DNA from: Methylobacterium durans
Lineage (GTDB): Bacteria; Pseudomonadota; Alphaproteobacteria; Rhizobiales; Beijerinckiaceae
Assembly (NCBI RefSeq): GCF_003173715.1
Contig: NZ_CP029550.1
Location: 5,255,501-5,319,500, forward strand
DNA: 64,000 nucleotides
Direction: 5' to 3'
Positions 20,031 to 28,173 of the stretch are shown piece after piece. Position numbers and translations under genes: made by a program. Numbering within the stretch: position 1 is the first letter of the stretch; each line of letters begins with the position of its first letter. The notes beneath the pieces are model-generated. The model searched no databases. It was not told the DNA's origin and saw only the letters and a program-made list of their open reading frames with translations.

Positions 20031-20963
20031 TCAACGGGGCTGGGCCAGGACTTCTGCCAGGCGATCGACATTGTAGTCGAACAGCGACAGGTAGTCCGTG
20101 GCCTCCCGAACGGCGCCGACCGAGGGAGCGAGTACGACGACACGTGCACCGGTGCGCTCCGCGAGGTAGCGCGAGGCTTCCACTGGCTCGAAGGGCTCAT
20201 GCAGGATGGCACGCACACCGCTCGCCCGCATGCGGCTGGCTAGGCCAGAAAGGCGCGCCGGACTTGGAGCGATACCCTCCTTCGGCTCGATCAGATCCAC
20301 GATGTTGAGCCGAAAGCGGCGCGCGAAGTACGGCCAGCCGTTGTGGTAGGCGACGACAGCCTCGCCTCGAAATGGCTCGAGCTTTGCCGTCCAGCGGGTC
20401 AGCCGTTGCTTCAGGTCCACGGCAAAGCGCTTCTGCGCGCTGGCGATGGCGTCCTGCCCCGCCGGCGCGATGCGCACGAGCGCCTCGGCAATGCGGGCCG
20501 ACATCGCCTCCGCATTTGCCGGATCGAGCCAGTAGTGCGGGTTGGCCGCACCGTGGGCGTGGCCGGAGCGAGCCTCGACGCTGCGACCCTGGACTTCCAG
20601 CAGAGCGATGTCGGTCGAAAGATCGAGGATCTGTTCATTCCTCACCTGACCTGTGTCGCCAGCCTGCCGGATGAGCTTGTCCAGCCACTCGTCGAACCCA
20701 AGCCCAACCCGAACGATGAGTGCCGCATCGCGGATCATCCCCACATGGCCAGGTCGCGGTGCGAAGGTCTCCGCATCGGCGCCGGGCTGCACGAGGGTTT
20801 CGACCCGTACCGCCCCGCCCGACACCGCCTCCGCGATGCTCTTGAGGTCTGGCGTGGTGACGACCACGAGCGGTGCGACCTCCGCTCGTGCAGCAGCGAA
20901 CGGCCCGGCCAGAACGAAGCCGAGCGCGGCAAGTGCCGCCGCGCTCCATCGCGTCCATCTCAT
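20031..20963 (-). CDS. Metal ABC transporter substrate-binding protein (ZnuA/TroA family)
   Basis: 310 residues with a Sec signal (cleavage after about AAARA). Cluster A-1 features: VVVTTPDLKSIAEAVSGG, then VQPGADAETFAPRPGHV. In classical ZnuA the first metal ligand is His in the D-x-H motif; here the position reads D-A-E-T-F. A short H-A-H-G plus NPHYWLDPANA supplies later His ligands, then VAYHNGWPYFARRF and a terminal ATDYLSLFDYNV. It should deliver Zn, Mn or a related divalent metal to the permease downstream. The gene starts 14 bases after the acetamidase/formamidase stop, so the three genes form one operon. Confidence 0.85.
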   Translation of the reverse strand: MRWTRWSAAALAALGFVLAGPFAAARAEVAPLVVVTTPDLKSIAEAVSGGAVRVETLVQPGADAETFAPRPGHVGMIRDAALIVRVGLGFDEWLDKLIRQAGDTGQVRNEQILDLSTDIALLEVQGRSVEARSGHAHGAANPHYWLDPANAEAMSARIAEALVRIAPAGQDAIASAQKRFAVDLKQRLTRWTAKLEPFRGEAVVAYHNGWPYFARRFRLNIVDLIEPKEGIAPSPARLSGLASRMRASGVRAILHEPFEPVEASRYLAERTGARVVVLAPSVGAVREATDYLSLFDYNVDRLAEVLAQPR

Positions 20964-20977
20964 CCCGTCCTCCTGGC

Positions 20978-22645
20978 CTACTTCGTCCAGAGGTTCTTGG
21001 GCACCATGCAGTGGACAGCCTTATCGCCCTCGCGATGAGGCGCGATCCGGCAATCCATCGTCATGCTGAGAAGCCCGTAGGCATCGAGCCGCGAGAGCCC
21101 CTTCTTCTCGACGATGGTGTTGATCATCGCCATTGAGGCGCCGTCCATTGCCTTGCCGAGGCGTGCGTCCCGAGCGACGGTGACGAAGGCCTCGTCCGTG
21201 TCCTGCGTCGGCAACGGGACCGGCCGTGGCGCATCCGCGGCCTTCGGGATCATGCAGTAGGTGCCTTTGACGATGTTGACGACCTCCGAGATCGGGCAGT
21301 TCCAGCCGTCGAGCATGGCCTGCTCTGCCCGCTCGGAGGGCACATTACGCTGCTCGATCAGGAACTTGGTGGTCTCAGCCTTGAGGAGGTCGAGCGCCTT
21401 GTCCAGATCTTCATCGTAGCCGACCGTGATCCAGTCTGTCTGGGTCTCGATGCGCGGCCACTCGAGCCGCTGTCCTTTGAGCACTTCGATCGTGAGGTTC
21501 AGCTCCTTGTAGGCGGTCTCGAGCGCAGTCAGGTTGACTTCGCCGTTGCCCTGGACGGCATGAGAATCCCCTGACCAGAGAAGCGCACCTTTGACGAAGA
21601 CGGGTACGTAGAGGCTCGCCCCTTCACTGAGTTCTCGGATGTCGAGATTGCCGGCGAACCGTCCTGGCGGCACGGAGGAGTAGCGGCCCGGCTCGGCCCG
21701 GGCGACCGCGACTGTGCCGGGGAAGGGTTTCAGTGGAATGGTGATTCCCGGGGCGAACTCGGTCTGCATCTTTTCGAGATCGAGATAGAAGAACTTGATC
21801 TGCCCTTCTGGGAACTCCTTCGGGAACTGGCCGAACAGACCAGGTATGTTGAAGTTCATGCCATAGGCGCGTGGCACGATCTTGTTGATGCGAACTCGGA
21901 GTACGTCGCCCGGTTCTGCCCCTTCGACGTAGATCGGCCCAGTCAACGAGTGCGGCCCGCGACCGGGATAGTCAGTGCGGGTCTTCTTCACCTGCTCAAT
22001 CGTGATGCCGGGTACGAGCTGGTTGTGCGAGTGCATCATGGTTTCCATGACGACCGTGTCGCCGGAACGGATGCGCAGCACCGGCTGCTCGGCGTTGTCG
22101 AACCAGCCCCACTGGGTCGTGGCTGGCGTAGCGGAGAGCAGGTACGTCGTCGGGCTGCCCTCCCTGCCGGCCGCCTTCATGCCGGACTGTTCCAGAGGCC
22201 CGTAGACAAAAGGCAGAAAGGTCTTGGAATTCTTAGGATCGGCCTGCGGCGGCGCGGTTGGTTGCGGCGGACGCAACGTCTGTCCCTCCGTTGCATCCTT
22301 CGACGCACCGGGAGAGCGTTCCTGATCCTTCGTCTCGCGCGCATCCTGCCGGGTCTGCGGCGTAGTTTGGCCAGCCGGCGCTGCGCCTTCCGCGGGTGCG
22401 GGTGGTGCTGTGGTTGGAGAGGGCTGCCTGGGCGCAGTCGGCTGCGGGATCTTCAGGCTCTGCCCCTCGGAGGCATCCTGCCCCGCTCCTGAACCGCCAC
22501 GCTCAAGCTCCTTCGTCTCGCGAGCGTCCTGCCGTGTTTGTGGCGTGGACTGGCCAGAAGGGGTGCCCTGCGCTGCCGCGCTGCCCGCGAAGGCGAGACT
22601 GATGCCTACGCCCGCTATGGCGGCGAGCGATTTCGATTTTGACAT
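20978..22645 (-). CDS. Acetamidase/formamidase family protein with duplicated N-terminal repeat, exported
   Basis: 555 residues from ATG 22645, which has GGAGG seven bases upstream; an earlier in-frame start adds 15 residues before the signal. A Sec signal (SLAAIAGVGISLAFAGSAAAQ) is followed by a low-complexity region with two copies of a 40-residue repeat, each containing TPQTRQDARETK and a P-Q-P-T-A-P end. The FmdA/AmdA domain covers about residues 140-500, with METMMHSHNQLVPGITIEQV and YVEGAEPGDVLRVRI. Two Cys pairs (NCPISEVVNIVKGTYC and a later C...C) could be disulfides in the periplasm. Family members hydrolyse formamide or short amides. It leads an operon with metal-transport genes. 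Confidence 0.8.
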   Translation of the reverse strand: MSKSKSLAAIAGVGISLAFAGSAAAQGTPSGQSTPQTRQDARETKELERGGSGAGQDASEGQSLKIPQPTAPRQPSPTTAPPAPAEGAAPAGQTTPQTRQDARETKDQERSPGASKDATEGQTLRPPQPTAPPQADPKNSKTFLPFVYGPLEQSGMKAAGREGSPTTYLLSATPATTQWGWFDNAEQPVLRIRSGDTVVMETMMHSHNQLVPGITIEQVKKTRTDYPGRGPHSLTGPIYVEGAEPGDVLRVRINKIVPRAYGMNFNIPGLFGQFPKEFPEGQIKFFYLDLEKMQTEFAPGITIPLKPFPGTVAVARAEPGRYSSVPPGRFAGNLDIRELSEGASLYVPVFVKGALLWSGDSHAVQGNGEVNLTALETAYKELNLTIEVLKGQRLEWPRIETQTDWITVGYDEDLDKALDLLKAETTKFLIEQRNVPSERAEQAMLDGWNCPISEVVNIVKGTYCMIPKAADAPRPVPLPTQDTDEAFVTVARDARLGKAMDGASMAMINTIVEKKGLSRLDAYGLLSMTMDCRIAPHREGDKAVHCMVPKNLWTK

Positions 22646-23513
22646 TCGGAGCCTCCCATTTCCTTGGATTTGGACAAAACAAGCTTTCACGAGGAGCGTC
22701 GCCGATTATTTCTCGCCGCCTTAGCGTAATCTACCGCGCGGATTCGTCAACAATTCTGAAATGGCCGCGCTTCGTAGCCTGAACATCGTCGTTAAATCTT
22801 TAGGACTATTGGCTCTCTCGGCTCGCGGGCAAGATTGTTGCTCCCGCCCCCAAACCGCATGGTCCGGAGGCGCATTGCCGCTCCATGTGAGCGCCACGTT
22901 GGTTGTCGTCGGAAGCTGCAACTACGTGGCAGTCCAGCTCCTCCATGCTGTTCGCCGGCACCTAAGCTGCCCCAGGTACAAGGCACCTCGGTGATGCTGG
23001 TGAAGCGTGGCTTCGACCTGCGGGAAAGCAGATCCTTGAGGAGGCAAGCACCTGCCGGAGCCGGTGCGAGCTAAGCACTATGTGGTTTCGGTGTGATCAC
23101 CGCATGCTGGTTGAACACTCCGCAGATCGCGGCGAACGACCTGGAGAGGTTTCGGGATGCCACTACGCTTCTGTCGCTTGGCCGATCAAAGCCGCGCTCT
23201 TTCAAGCTCAGAAGCAAGAAGGTGCCCTGAACTCGGCTAGGGTGGCGCTGATCTTATTGGCAGATAGCCGCGCGAATTAAACCCAGTAGTGATGACGACT
23301 GGAGGTTGCCATCATGGCGGTCAAGCCAAGACCAAGGCGCCTGCCTCTTGGCGACACAGGCATCGAGCCCGGCAATTTAGCGTCCATCACGTTCCTCCCA
23401 TGAACGGGTTTGATGCCCATTCCCTGAGACTGCATGCCGACCTCTAACGTGTCGCTGACATGTCAGAATAGAACTACACGATTCTTCCGCCCTCGCAAGC
23501 CGCATTTTGAATC
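22646..23513. other. Long intergenic stretch, no confident gene
   Basis: About 870 bases between divergent/tandem minus-strand genes. Bases 22680-22830 are less GC-rich and probably hold the promoter of the acetamidase operon. A 29-codon frame at 23314-23403 has a good GGAGG (23301-23305) and reads LPLGDTGIEPG, faintly like the start of an aldo/keto reductase; it may be a remnant but is too short to claim. Other frames look like shadows. Confidence 0.35.
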
Positions 23514-24338
23514 TTAGCGCAGACTCTCGAGCGTGCGCCTCGTGTACCACTCGACATAGTCGAGGAGCGCGTCGGAGGCCCGCCGGGCTGCGGGCTCGTC
23601 GTTCTGCGCAACTGCCAGAGCGATCTTCGCATGAAGCTCGCAGACCCGCTGCAGATCACCGAACCGTTGAAAGTGCAGATACCAGAAGCGCCGCGTCTGA
23701 GCCTCGATCGGACCGATTGCGTGTGCTGCGTAGTTGTTCTGCGCCGCCGCCACGATCAGCCCGTTGAACTCCCGATCGGCCGCGATGAAAAGCTTCCCAT
23801 CGTCTTTAGCGGCAGCCTCTTCGAAGTCGGAAGCAAGGCGGCGGAACTCGTCGCATGTCTGCGGGCCGGCAAGGCGGGCAGCACGCCCAGCGAGGATCTT
23901 CTCGATCTCTCGACGCACTTCGATCATCTTGAGCTGATCGATCAAGTCTATGTCCGAAACGATCACACCCGCCCGCGGAACAACTCTGACGGTCCCCTCA
24001 AGCGCGAGCCTTTGCAGCGCCTCGCGGATTGGTGTCCTCCCGATGCTCAGCTGCCGGTTCAAGGACTTTTCGGAAATGATGCTGCCGGGCGGGATCTGCA
24101 ACGTGACAATCATCTCTTCGATAATCCGGTACGCCAACTGAGACTGCGTCTCAGGCGGAGGCGCGGATGTCGCTTTGGATTGATCGCCACTGTAGGAGGC
24201 ACCGATTCGTTGCTCTCCGTCTGGCACGCGCTGCTCCACCTCGTTTGCTCCCAGCTCGTGACGGAATGCTGCACCCTCAAAGCCCGTCACGTATGGCGCT
24301 CCATGCCGCCCGACTTGCGGGTAGGCCGACTGCGCCAT
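23514..24338 (-). CDS. GntR family transcriptional regulator, FCD (FadR) subfamily
   Basis: 274 residues. A winged-helix DNA-binding domain at about residues 65-135 (SQLAYRIIEEMIVTLQIPPG, then GRTPIREALQRLALEGTVRV) precedes an all-helical FCD ligand-binding domain with A-D-R-E-F-N at about 190 and the H residues expected for metal/carboxylate binding (E-L-H-A-K). About 60 N-terminal residues exceed the usual family length. Neighbours on either side are separated by 600-900 bases, so its target is unclear; the acetamidase operon is one candidate. Confidence 0.85.
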   Translation of the reverse strand: MAQSAYPQVGRHGAPYVTGFEGAAFRHELGANEVEQRVPDGEQRIGASYSGDQSKATSAPPPETQSQLAYRIIEEMIVTLQIPPGSIISEKSLNRQLSIGRTPIREALQRLALEGTVRVVPRAGVIVSDIDLIDQLKMIEVRREIEKILAGRAARLAGPQTCDEFRRLASDFEEAAAKDDGKLFIAADREFNGLIVAAAQNNYAAHAIGPIEAQTRRFWYLHFQRFGDLQRVCELHAKIALAVAQNDEPAARRASDALLDYVEWYTRRTLESLR

Positions 24339-24960
24339 TCTCCTCTACCCCGAGGCGTTGATCCAGTTCTGGTGGCCGTCCCTATTCCGCTGAAGCAATA
24401 GGCCGTTTTGCACACCGCGGCTCCGGCGGCCTTTAACAAGGTCGAAGCGGAGCAGATGACTGCTGTCGCAGCGGTGACGCAGGCTATGTGGGCGCTGGCG
24501 ACGGTGACGCTGCCCCGGGCTCCCGGCACGGCGCAACTGTCGACGCTGACCTCGGCACATGCCGCGCCTCAGGCTGCCAAACACTCGGGCATGTCCAAGC
24601 TGGCCCGTTCGTGCCCGCCGCAGTGGGCCGCGATCATCCGGACCTGCGTCGCTAAGGCGAGCGACAGCGCTGACCCTGCCGCTACTACGAGGTCTGTTTC
24701 TTCCTCTAAAGCAGACCACCGAAGCGGCAAGATGGAAGGTCCGGAAGGGGGCACTCTGAGGCCGTTCAGTTGACTCGGAAGGTTTCTCGAAAGCGGCCAT
24801 GCGTCGACTGGGTGTTGCGAACGCCACCAACCTTCAGCGGGCGTGTCACCTATAAACCGCAGCGGCTGAGGAACAGCCGTCGCGTACAGCCAGGGACAGT
24901 GACTCCGGAGGTGCGGACGGAGATGGTCGTTGCCGCGAGTTCCCACGGCAAAAATCCACG
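24339..24960. other. Intergenic stretch, possibly decayed coding sequence
   Basis: 620 bases upstream of the porin gene. Several frames stay open on both strands, but none has a ribosome site with a recognisable product. A piece at about 24760-24810 (CCGTTCAGTTGACTCGGAAG onward, with CTCGAAAGCGGCC) may be a very diverged copy of the dispersed repeat. Confidence 0.3.
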
Positions 24961-26262
24961 ATGAAGCACCGTTTTCTCAGGCATTCCCGGTGCTTAGCCG
25001 CCGCTACTAGCTATGCTGTTGCGGTTGTGAGCCTTGCCGCTCCAAGCCTTGCCGCCGATGCCGGAGCCGTGCCTTCCCTGCCTCGCTTCGTCCAGACGGA
25101 CCTTGGCATCCCGGGCGTCAGCCTCAACGAGCGGGGCATCACGGTTGAGTCGGCCGACGATGCGGTGAAGTTCCGGATCGGAGGCCGCCTGCACCTCGAT
25201 CCCGCCTTCGGCGGCACCAGCCCGCGGATCGCCGACGGATTCGGCTCCAACATCGAGGTCCGGCGTGCCTGGATCGAGACCTACCTGACGATCAACGACG
25301 CGGTCGAACTCGCCTTCCAGTACGACGTGAACACCGACCGGACGCCGATCCAAGACGCGGCTATCGGCTATCGCGGCATCGACGGGCTGGTCATCTCGCT
25401 CGGCAACTTCAAGGAGCCGTTCAGCCTGCAGCAGCTGATCAGCGACAACAACACGACCTTCGTCGAGCGCGCGCTGCCCGACGCCCTCGTGCCGGCCCGC
25501 AACGCGGGCTTTGCTGTCGCGGGGTATGGCGAGCGCTGGACGCTGACGGGGGGCGTGTTCGGCGGCAACATCAACACCGGCGTCGAGCTCGGCGGCATCG
25601 CCGGGACGGTGCGCGCCACCTACGCTCCGATCCTGAGTGAGACCGAGGTGCTCCATCTGGGTCTTGCCGGCAGCTTCCGCTCCTATGACCAGAACGATCG
25701 CAGCCCTTCCTTCTCGTCAAAGCCAGAGGCGTTCGTCTTCCAAACCAGCCTGATCAACACCCGCGCCATCCGGAACGCAGCCGATCTGACCCGCCTCGGC
25801 CTTGAGGCAGCCTATCAGAACGGCCCCTTCCGCCTGCAGGGCGAGTACATCCGAGCGGAGGTCGGGCGCGACGGTCTGCTGCCGGGCGCCAGCTTCGAGG
25901 GGGGCTACGTTGAGGGCGCGTGGGTCATCAACGGCAAGGGCCGCCGTTACCAGCTCAAGACCGATTACGGCGCCGATCTCGCGATCTTCAAAGGTGTCCA
26001 GGTCGGTGAGGATCAGCGGGTGAGCCGCGGCGGCATCGGCGTGTTCGAACTTGCAGCCCGCTTCAGCTTCCTCGATCTCAAGGACGCCGCGATCGCCGGT
26101 GGTGTCGAACGCAACTGGACGGCGGGCGTGAACTGGTATCCTGACAAGAACATCCGCCTGATGGCCAACTACATTCACGCGAAGGCGGAGCGCTCTCCCG
26201 CGGTGAGTGGCCGGGACATCGACGCTGACATCGCCGAGTTCCGGCTGCAACTCTACTGGTAG
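24961..26262 (+). CDS. OprO/OprP-like outer-membrane porin
   Basis: 433 residues. A Sec signal ends at about SLAADA. The body is an alternating beta-barrel sequence with family motifs FRIGGRLHLDPAFGG, EVRRAWIETYLTINDAVEL, LGNFKEPFSLQQLISDNNTT and a terminal FRLQLYW with the aromatic C-terminal residue needed for barrel assembly. OprP relatives are trimeric anion channels, often for phosphate or pyrophosphate; the specificity here cannot be told. No pho box was recognised upstream. An MgtC gene follows 42 bases later on the same strand. Confidence 0.88.
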   Translation: MKHRFLRHSRCLAAATSYAVAVVSLAAPSLAADAGAVPSLPRFVQTDLGIPGVSLNERGITVESADDAVKFRIGGRLHLDPAFGGTSPRIADGFGSNIEVRRAWIETYLTINDAVELAFQYDVNTDRTPIQDAAIGYRGIDGLVISLGNFKEPFSLQQLISDNNTTFVERALPDALVPARNAGFAVAGYGERWTLTGGVFGGNINTGVELGGIAGTVRATYAPILSETEVLHLGLAGSFRSYDQNDRSPSFSSKPEAFVFQTSLINTRAIRNAADLTRLGLEAAYQNGPFRLQGEYIRAEVGRDGLLPGASFEGGYVEGAWVINGKGRRYQLKTDYGADLAIFKGVQVGEDQRVSRGGIGVFELAARFSFLDLKDAAIAGGVERNWTAGVNWYPDKNIRLMANYIHAKAERSPAVSGRDIDADIAEFRLQLYW

Positions 26263-26304
26263 TCCCACGCCCCATGGACACGATGAAGCGGATCGAGGCT
26301 TGAG

Positions 26305-26763
26305 ATGCTTCCCGACGCGACAGCGTTGCCCTTGTCTGAGATCCTGCTGCGGCTGGGCGCGGCGACGCTGTGTGGTCTCCTGCTGGGATTTGAGCGCGAG
26401 TTGCGCGGCAAGGACGCAGGTCTCAAGACCCACTCGCTCGTTAGCCTCAGCTCGGCCCTGATCACGGCATCGGCCTTGAGCATGTATGCGGACGTGCGGG
26501 CGCACGGCGGTGATGCAGATCCGCTTCGTGTCATTCAGGGTTTGGCGCAGGCCATCGGCTTCATCGCGGCCGGCACCATCTTCGTGGCTCAGCGCGACGT
26601 GAAGAACCTGACCACGGCAGCCAGCATCTGGCTCGCAGCGTCGGCTGGCATCGTGGCAGGGGCGGCACAGTTCAAGCTGCTCGCAGTGGCGATGGGCTTT
26701 GCCTTTGCAGTTCTGATCCTGCTCAAGGTTCTTGAGCGGTACGGCTTATCGAAGCGAGACTGA
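26305..26763 (+). CDS. MgtC/SapB family membrane protein
   Basis: 152 residues with about four hydrophobic segments. Family motifs are clear: LGAATLCGLLLGFERELRGKDAGLKTH at the start, then QAIGFIAAGTIF and VKNLTTAASIWLAASAGIVAG. MgtC proteins help bacteria cope with low magnesium or acid and dampen ATP synthase and phosphate uptake in Salmonella. The C-terminal ACT-like domain of virulence-type MgtC is absent, so this is the short form. The porin upstream and this gene may be co-transcribed, which would pair an anion channel with a phosphate/magnesium homeostasis protein (inference). Confidence 0.88.
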   Translation: MLPDATALPLSEILLRLGAATLCGLLLGFERELRGKDAGLKTHSLVSLSSALITASALSMYADVRAHGGDADPLRVIQGLAQAIGFIAAGTIFVAQRDVKNLTTAASIWLAASAGIVAGAAQFKLLAVAMGFAFAVLILLKVLERYGLSKRD

Positions 26764-26950
26764 AGCTTGGCTGCATGCTCGTGAAGTACCTCGGCGGGAA
26801 GTCATTCTGATGGCGATCGCGCACGGCGTGAAACCTACTCGCTAAGGCTTCTGTGCTCCGGCGTCGAGAGATCATCGCAAGCGCTCCTGCTATGTTGAAG
26901 CCCGAACGCACCCTGTCACTGCGGCCAAGCGCGGTAGCAAGGAGGTCGAC

Positions 26951-27829
26951 ATGAAGCGGCGCGCATCCCTCGCGCTCATAGCAGCTCTGGCAGCTGGCCC
27001 TGCCCTTGCCGATCCGGTGGCGCTGTCGGCCTTCCGCGACCTGCCGCGGCCTGAGCCCACCCTGCAGGTCCCCTACGGCGAGGCAGTCTCTCAAGGCGTT
27101 GACGTGTTCCTGCCCTCCGGCCCCGGTCCGCACCCGGTCGCGGTCCTCATCCATGGCGGCTGTTGGAGTGCGAGCACCGCTGGACGCGAGCAGATGCGCC
27201 ATCTCGGACCGGAGCTGACACGGCGCGGCATCGCCGTGTGGAGCATCGGCTACCGGCGCGCGAACGAGGCTGGGGGCGGCTATCCGGGCACCTATCAGGA
27301 TGTCGTCGCGGCGCTGGACCGGCTGGCCTCGGAAGCGTCAGCCCACCGACTCGATCTCTCGCGCGTCGTGCTCGTCGGCCACTCCGCCGGCGGCCATCTG
27401 GCTCTGTGGGCAGCCTCGCGCGGCTCGCTCCCGCCAGAGAGCCTGCTACGTGCGGTGCCACAGTTCACGCCCCGCGCCGTGATCAGCCTGGGCGGCGTCG
27501 GCGACCTGGGGACGTTCGTCCGGTTCGTCCCCGTGCTGTGTGGGCCCGGCATCGTCGAGCGGCTCGCCCCAACCGACAGGCTTGCGGAGGTCTCGCCGGC
27601 CGCCCTCACTCCATCGGCCGGGTCGGTCGTCATGGTCAGTGGCGTGCTCGACCGGCTCGTGCCGCCGTGGGTCGCGTATGATTATGCACTTGCCCTACGC
27701 GGAAGGTCGGGGGTTGAGCCGAAGCTCGTCGACATCCCGGACGCCGGGCACTTCGACCTGGTTACGCCGTCCGCACCGGCTTGGCAGAGGATCCTTGGCC
27801 TCGTCACGGCGACGCTGGAAGATCGGTAA
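26951..27829 (+). CDS. Exported alpha/beta hydrolase (acetyl esterase/BD-FAE-like)
   Basis: 292 residues with a Sec signal ending at about GPALA. Alpha/beta-hydrolase motifs: oxyanion VLIHGGCWS at about residue 60, nucleophile elbow GHSAGG at about 142, an acid near VVMVSGVLDRLVPP, and the catalytic His in IPDAGHFDLV. It resembles the BD-FAE/kynurenine formamidase-like group of carbohydrate or aryl esterases; the substrate is unknown. AAGGAGG precedes ATG 26951 by six bases. It stands alone on this strand. Confidence 0.88.
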   Translation: MKRRASLALIAALAAGPALADPVALSAFRDLPRPEPTLQVPYGEAVSQGVDVFLPSGPGPHPVAVLIHGGCWSASTAGREQMRHLGPELTRRGIAVWSIGYRRANEAGGGYPGTYQDVVAALDRLASEASAHRLDLSRVVLVGHSAGGHLALWAASRGSLPPESLLRAVPQFTPRAVISLGGVGDLGTFVRFVPVLCGPGIVERLAPTDRLAEVSPAALTPSAGSVVMVSGVLDRLVPPWVAYDYALALRGRSGVEPKLVDIPDAGHFDLVTPSAPAWQRILGLVTATLEDR

Positions 27830-27973
27830 GGCGGACCGCCAAGGCGGCTCACATTGGCTTCGCCCCTACGAAACGTAGCGCCCCGATCAGCAAGGCGGAG
27901 CCACTCCATAGCCTTAACCGGCTGCTTACCCTCCTCGGCGAGGTTGCCCATCCAGATTGGGAAAGGATCAACC

Positions 27974-28168
27974 ATGACCGACACGACTGACACCGTAGGC
28001 GTCGCGGGTGACCGCATCCGCTCGATCATTGAGCGCGTCGAGAAGGTTGAGGAGGAGATCAAGGATCTCATGGAGGCCAAGAAGGAGATCTTCCTGGAGG
28101 CCAAAAGCGAAGGTCTCGACGTCAAGATCCTCAAGGATCCTGAGGTAGCGTCCACGGACGAGGTGTAA
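27974..28168 (+). CDS. GapR-like (DUF2312) protein, C-terminally shortened
   Basis: 64 residues. VAGDRIRSIIERVEKVEEEI and the following E-A-K-S-E-G-L-D-V-K are the long coiled-coil of GapR, the alphaproteobacterial nucleoid protein that binds overtwisted DNA as a dimer of dimers. Full-length family members continue with a basic R-L-R-K segment and a last helix, about 25 residues more. Here those are replaced by K-D-P-E-V-A-S-T-D-E-V and a stop, six bases before the inferred IS256 end. An AAAGGA ribosome site precedes ATG 27974. It could be a truncated gene or a dominant-negative-like small paralogue. Confidence 0.7.
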   Translation: MTDTTDTVGVAGDRIRSIIERVEKVEEEIKDLMEAKKEIFLEAKSEGLDVKILKDPEVASTDEV

Positions 28169-28173
28169 TTTCC

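Noticed and set aside
20008..20218. Longer N-terminus for the ABC permease
   Set aside because: The extra 70 residues would overlap the binding-protein gene and are not permease-like; ATG 20008 fits the family.
23314..23403. 29-codon frame with a good Shine-Dalgarno and an aldo/keto-reductase-like start
   Set aside because: Too short, and the resemblance rests on about ten residues; mentioned in the intergenic entry only.
24408..24773. 121-codon plus-strand frame upstream of the porin
   Set aside because: No ribosome site or recognisable product, and frames are open on the other strand as well.
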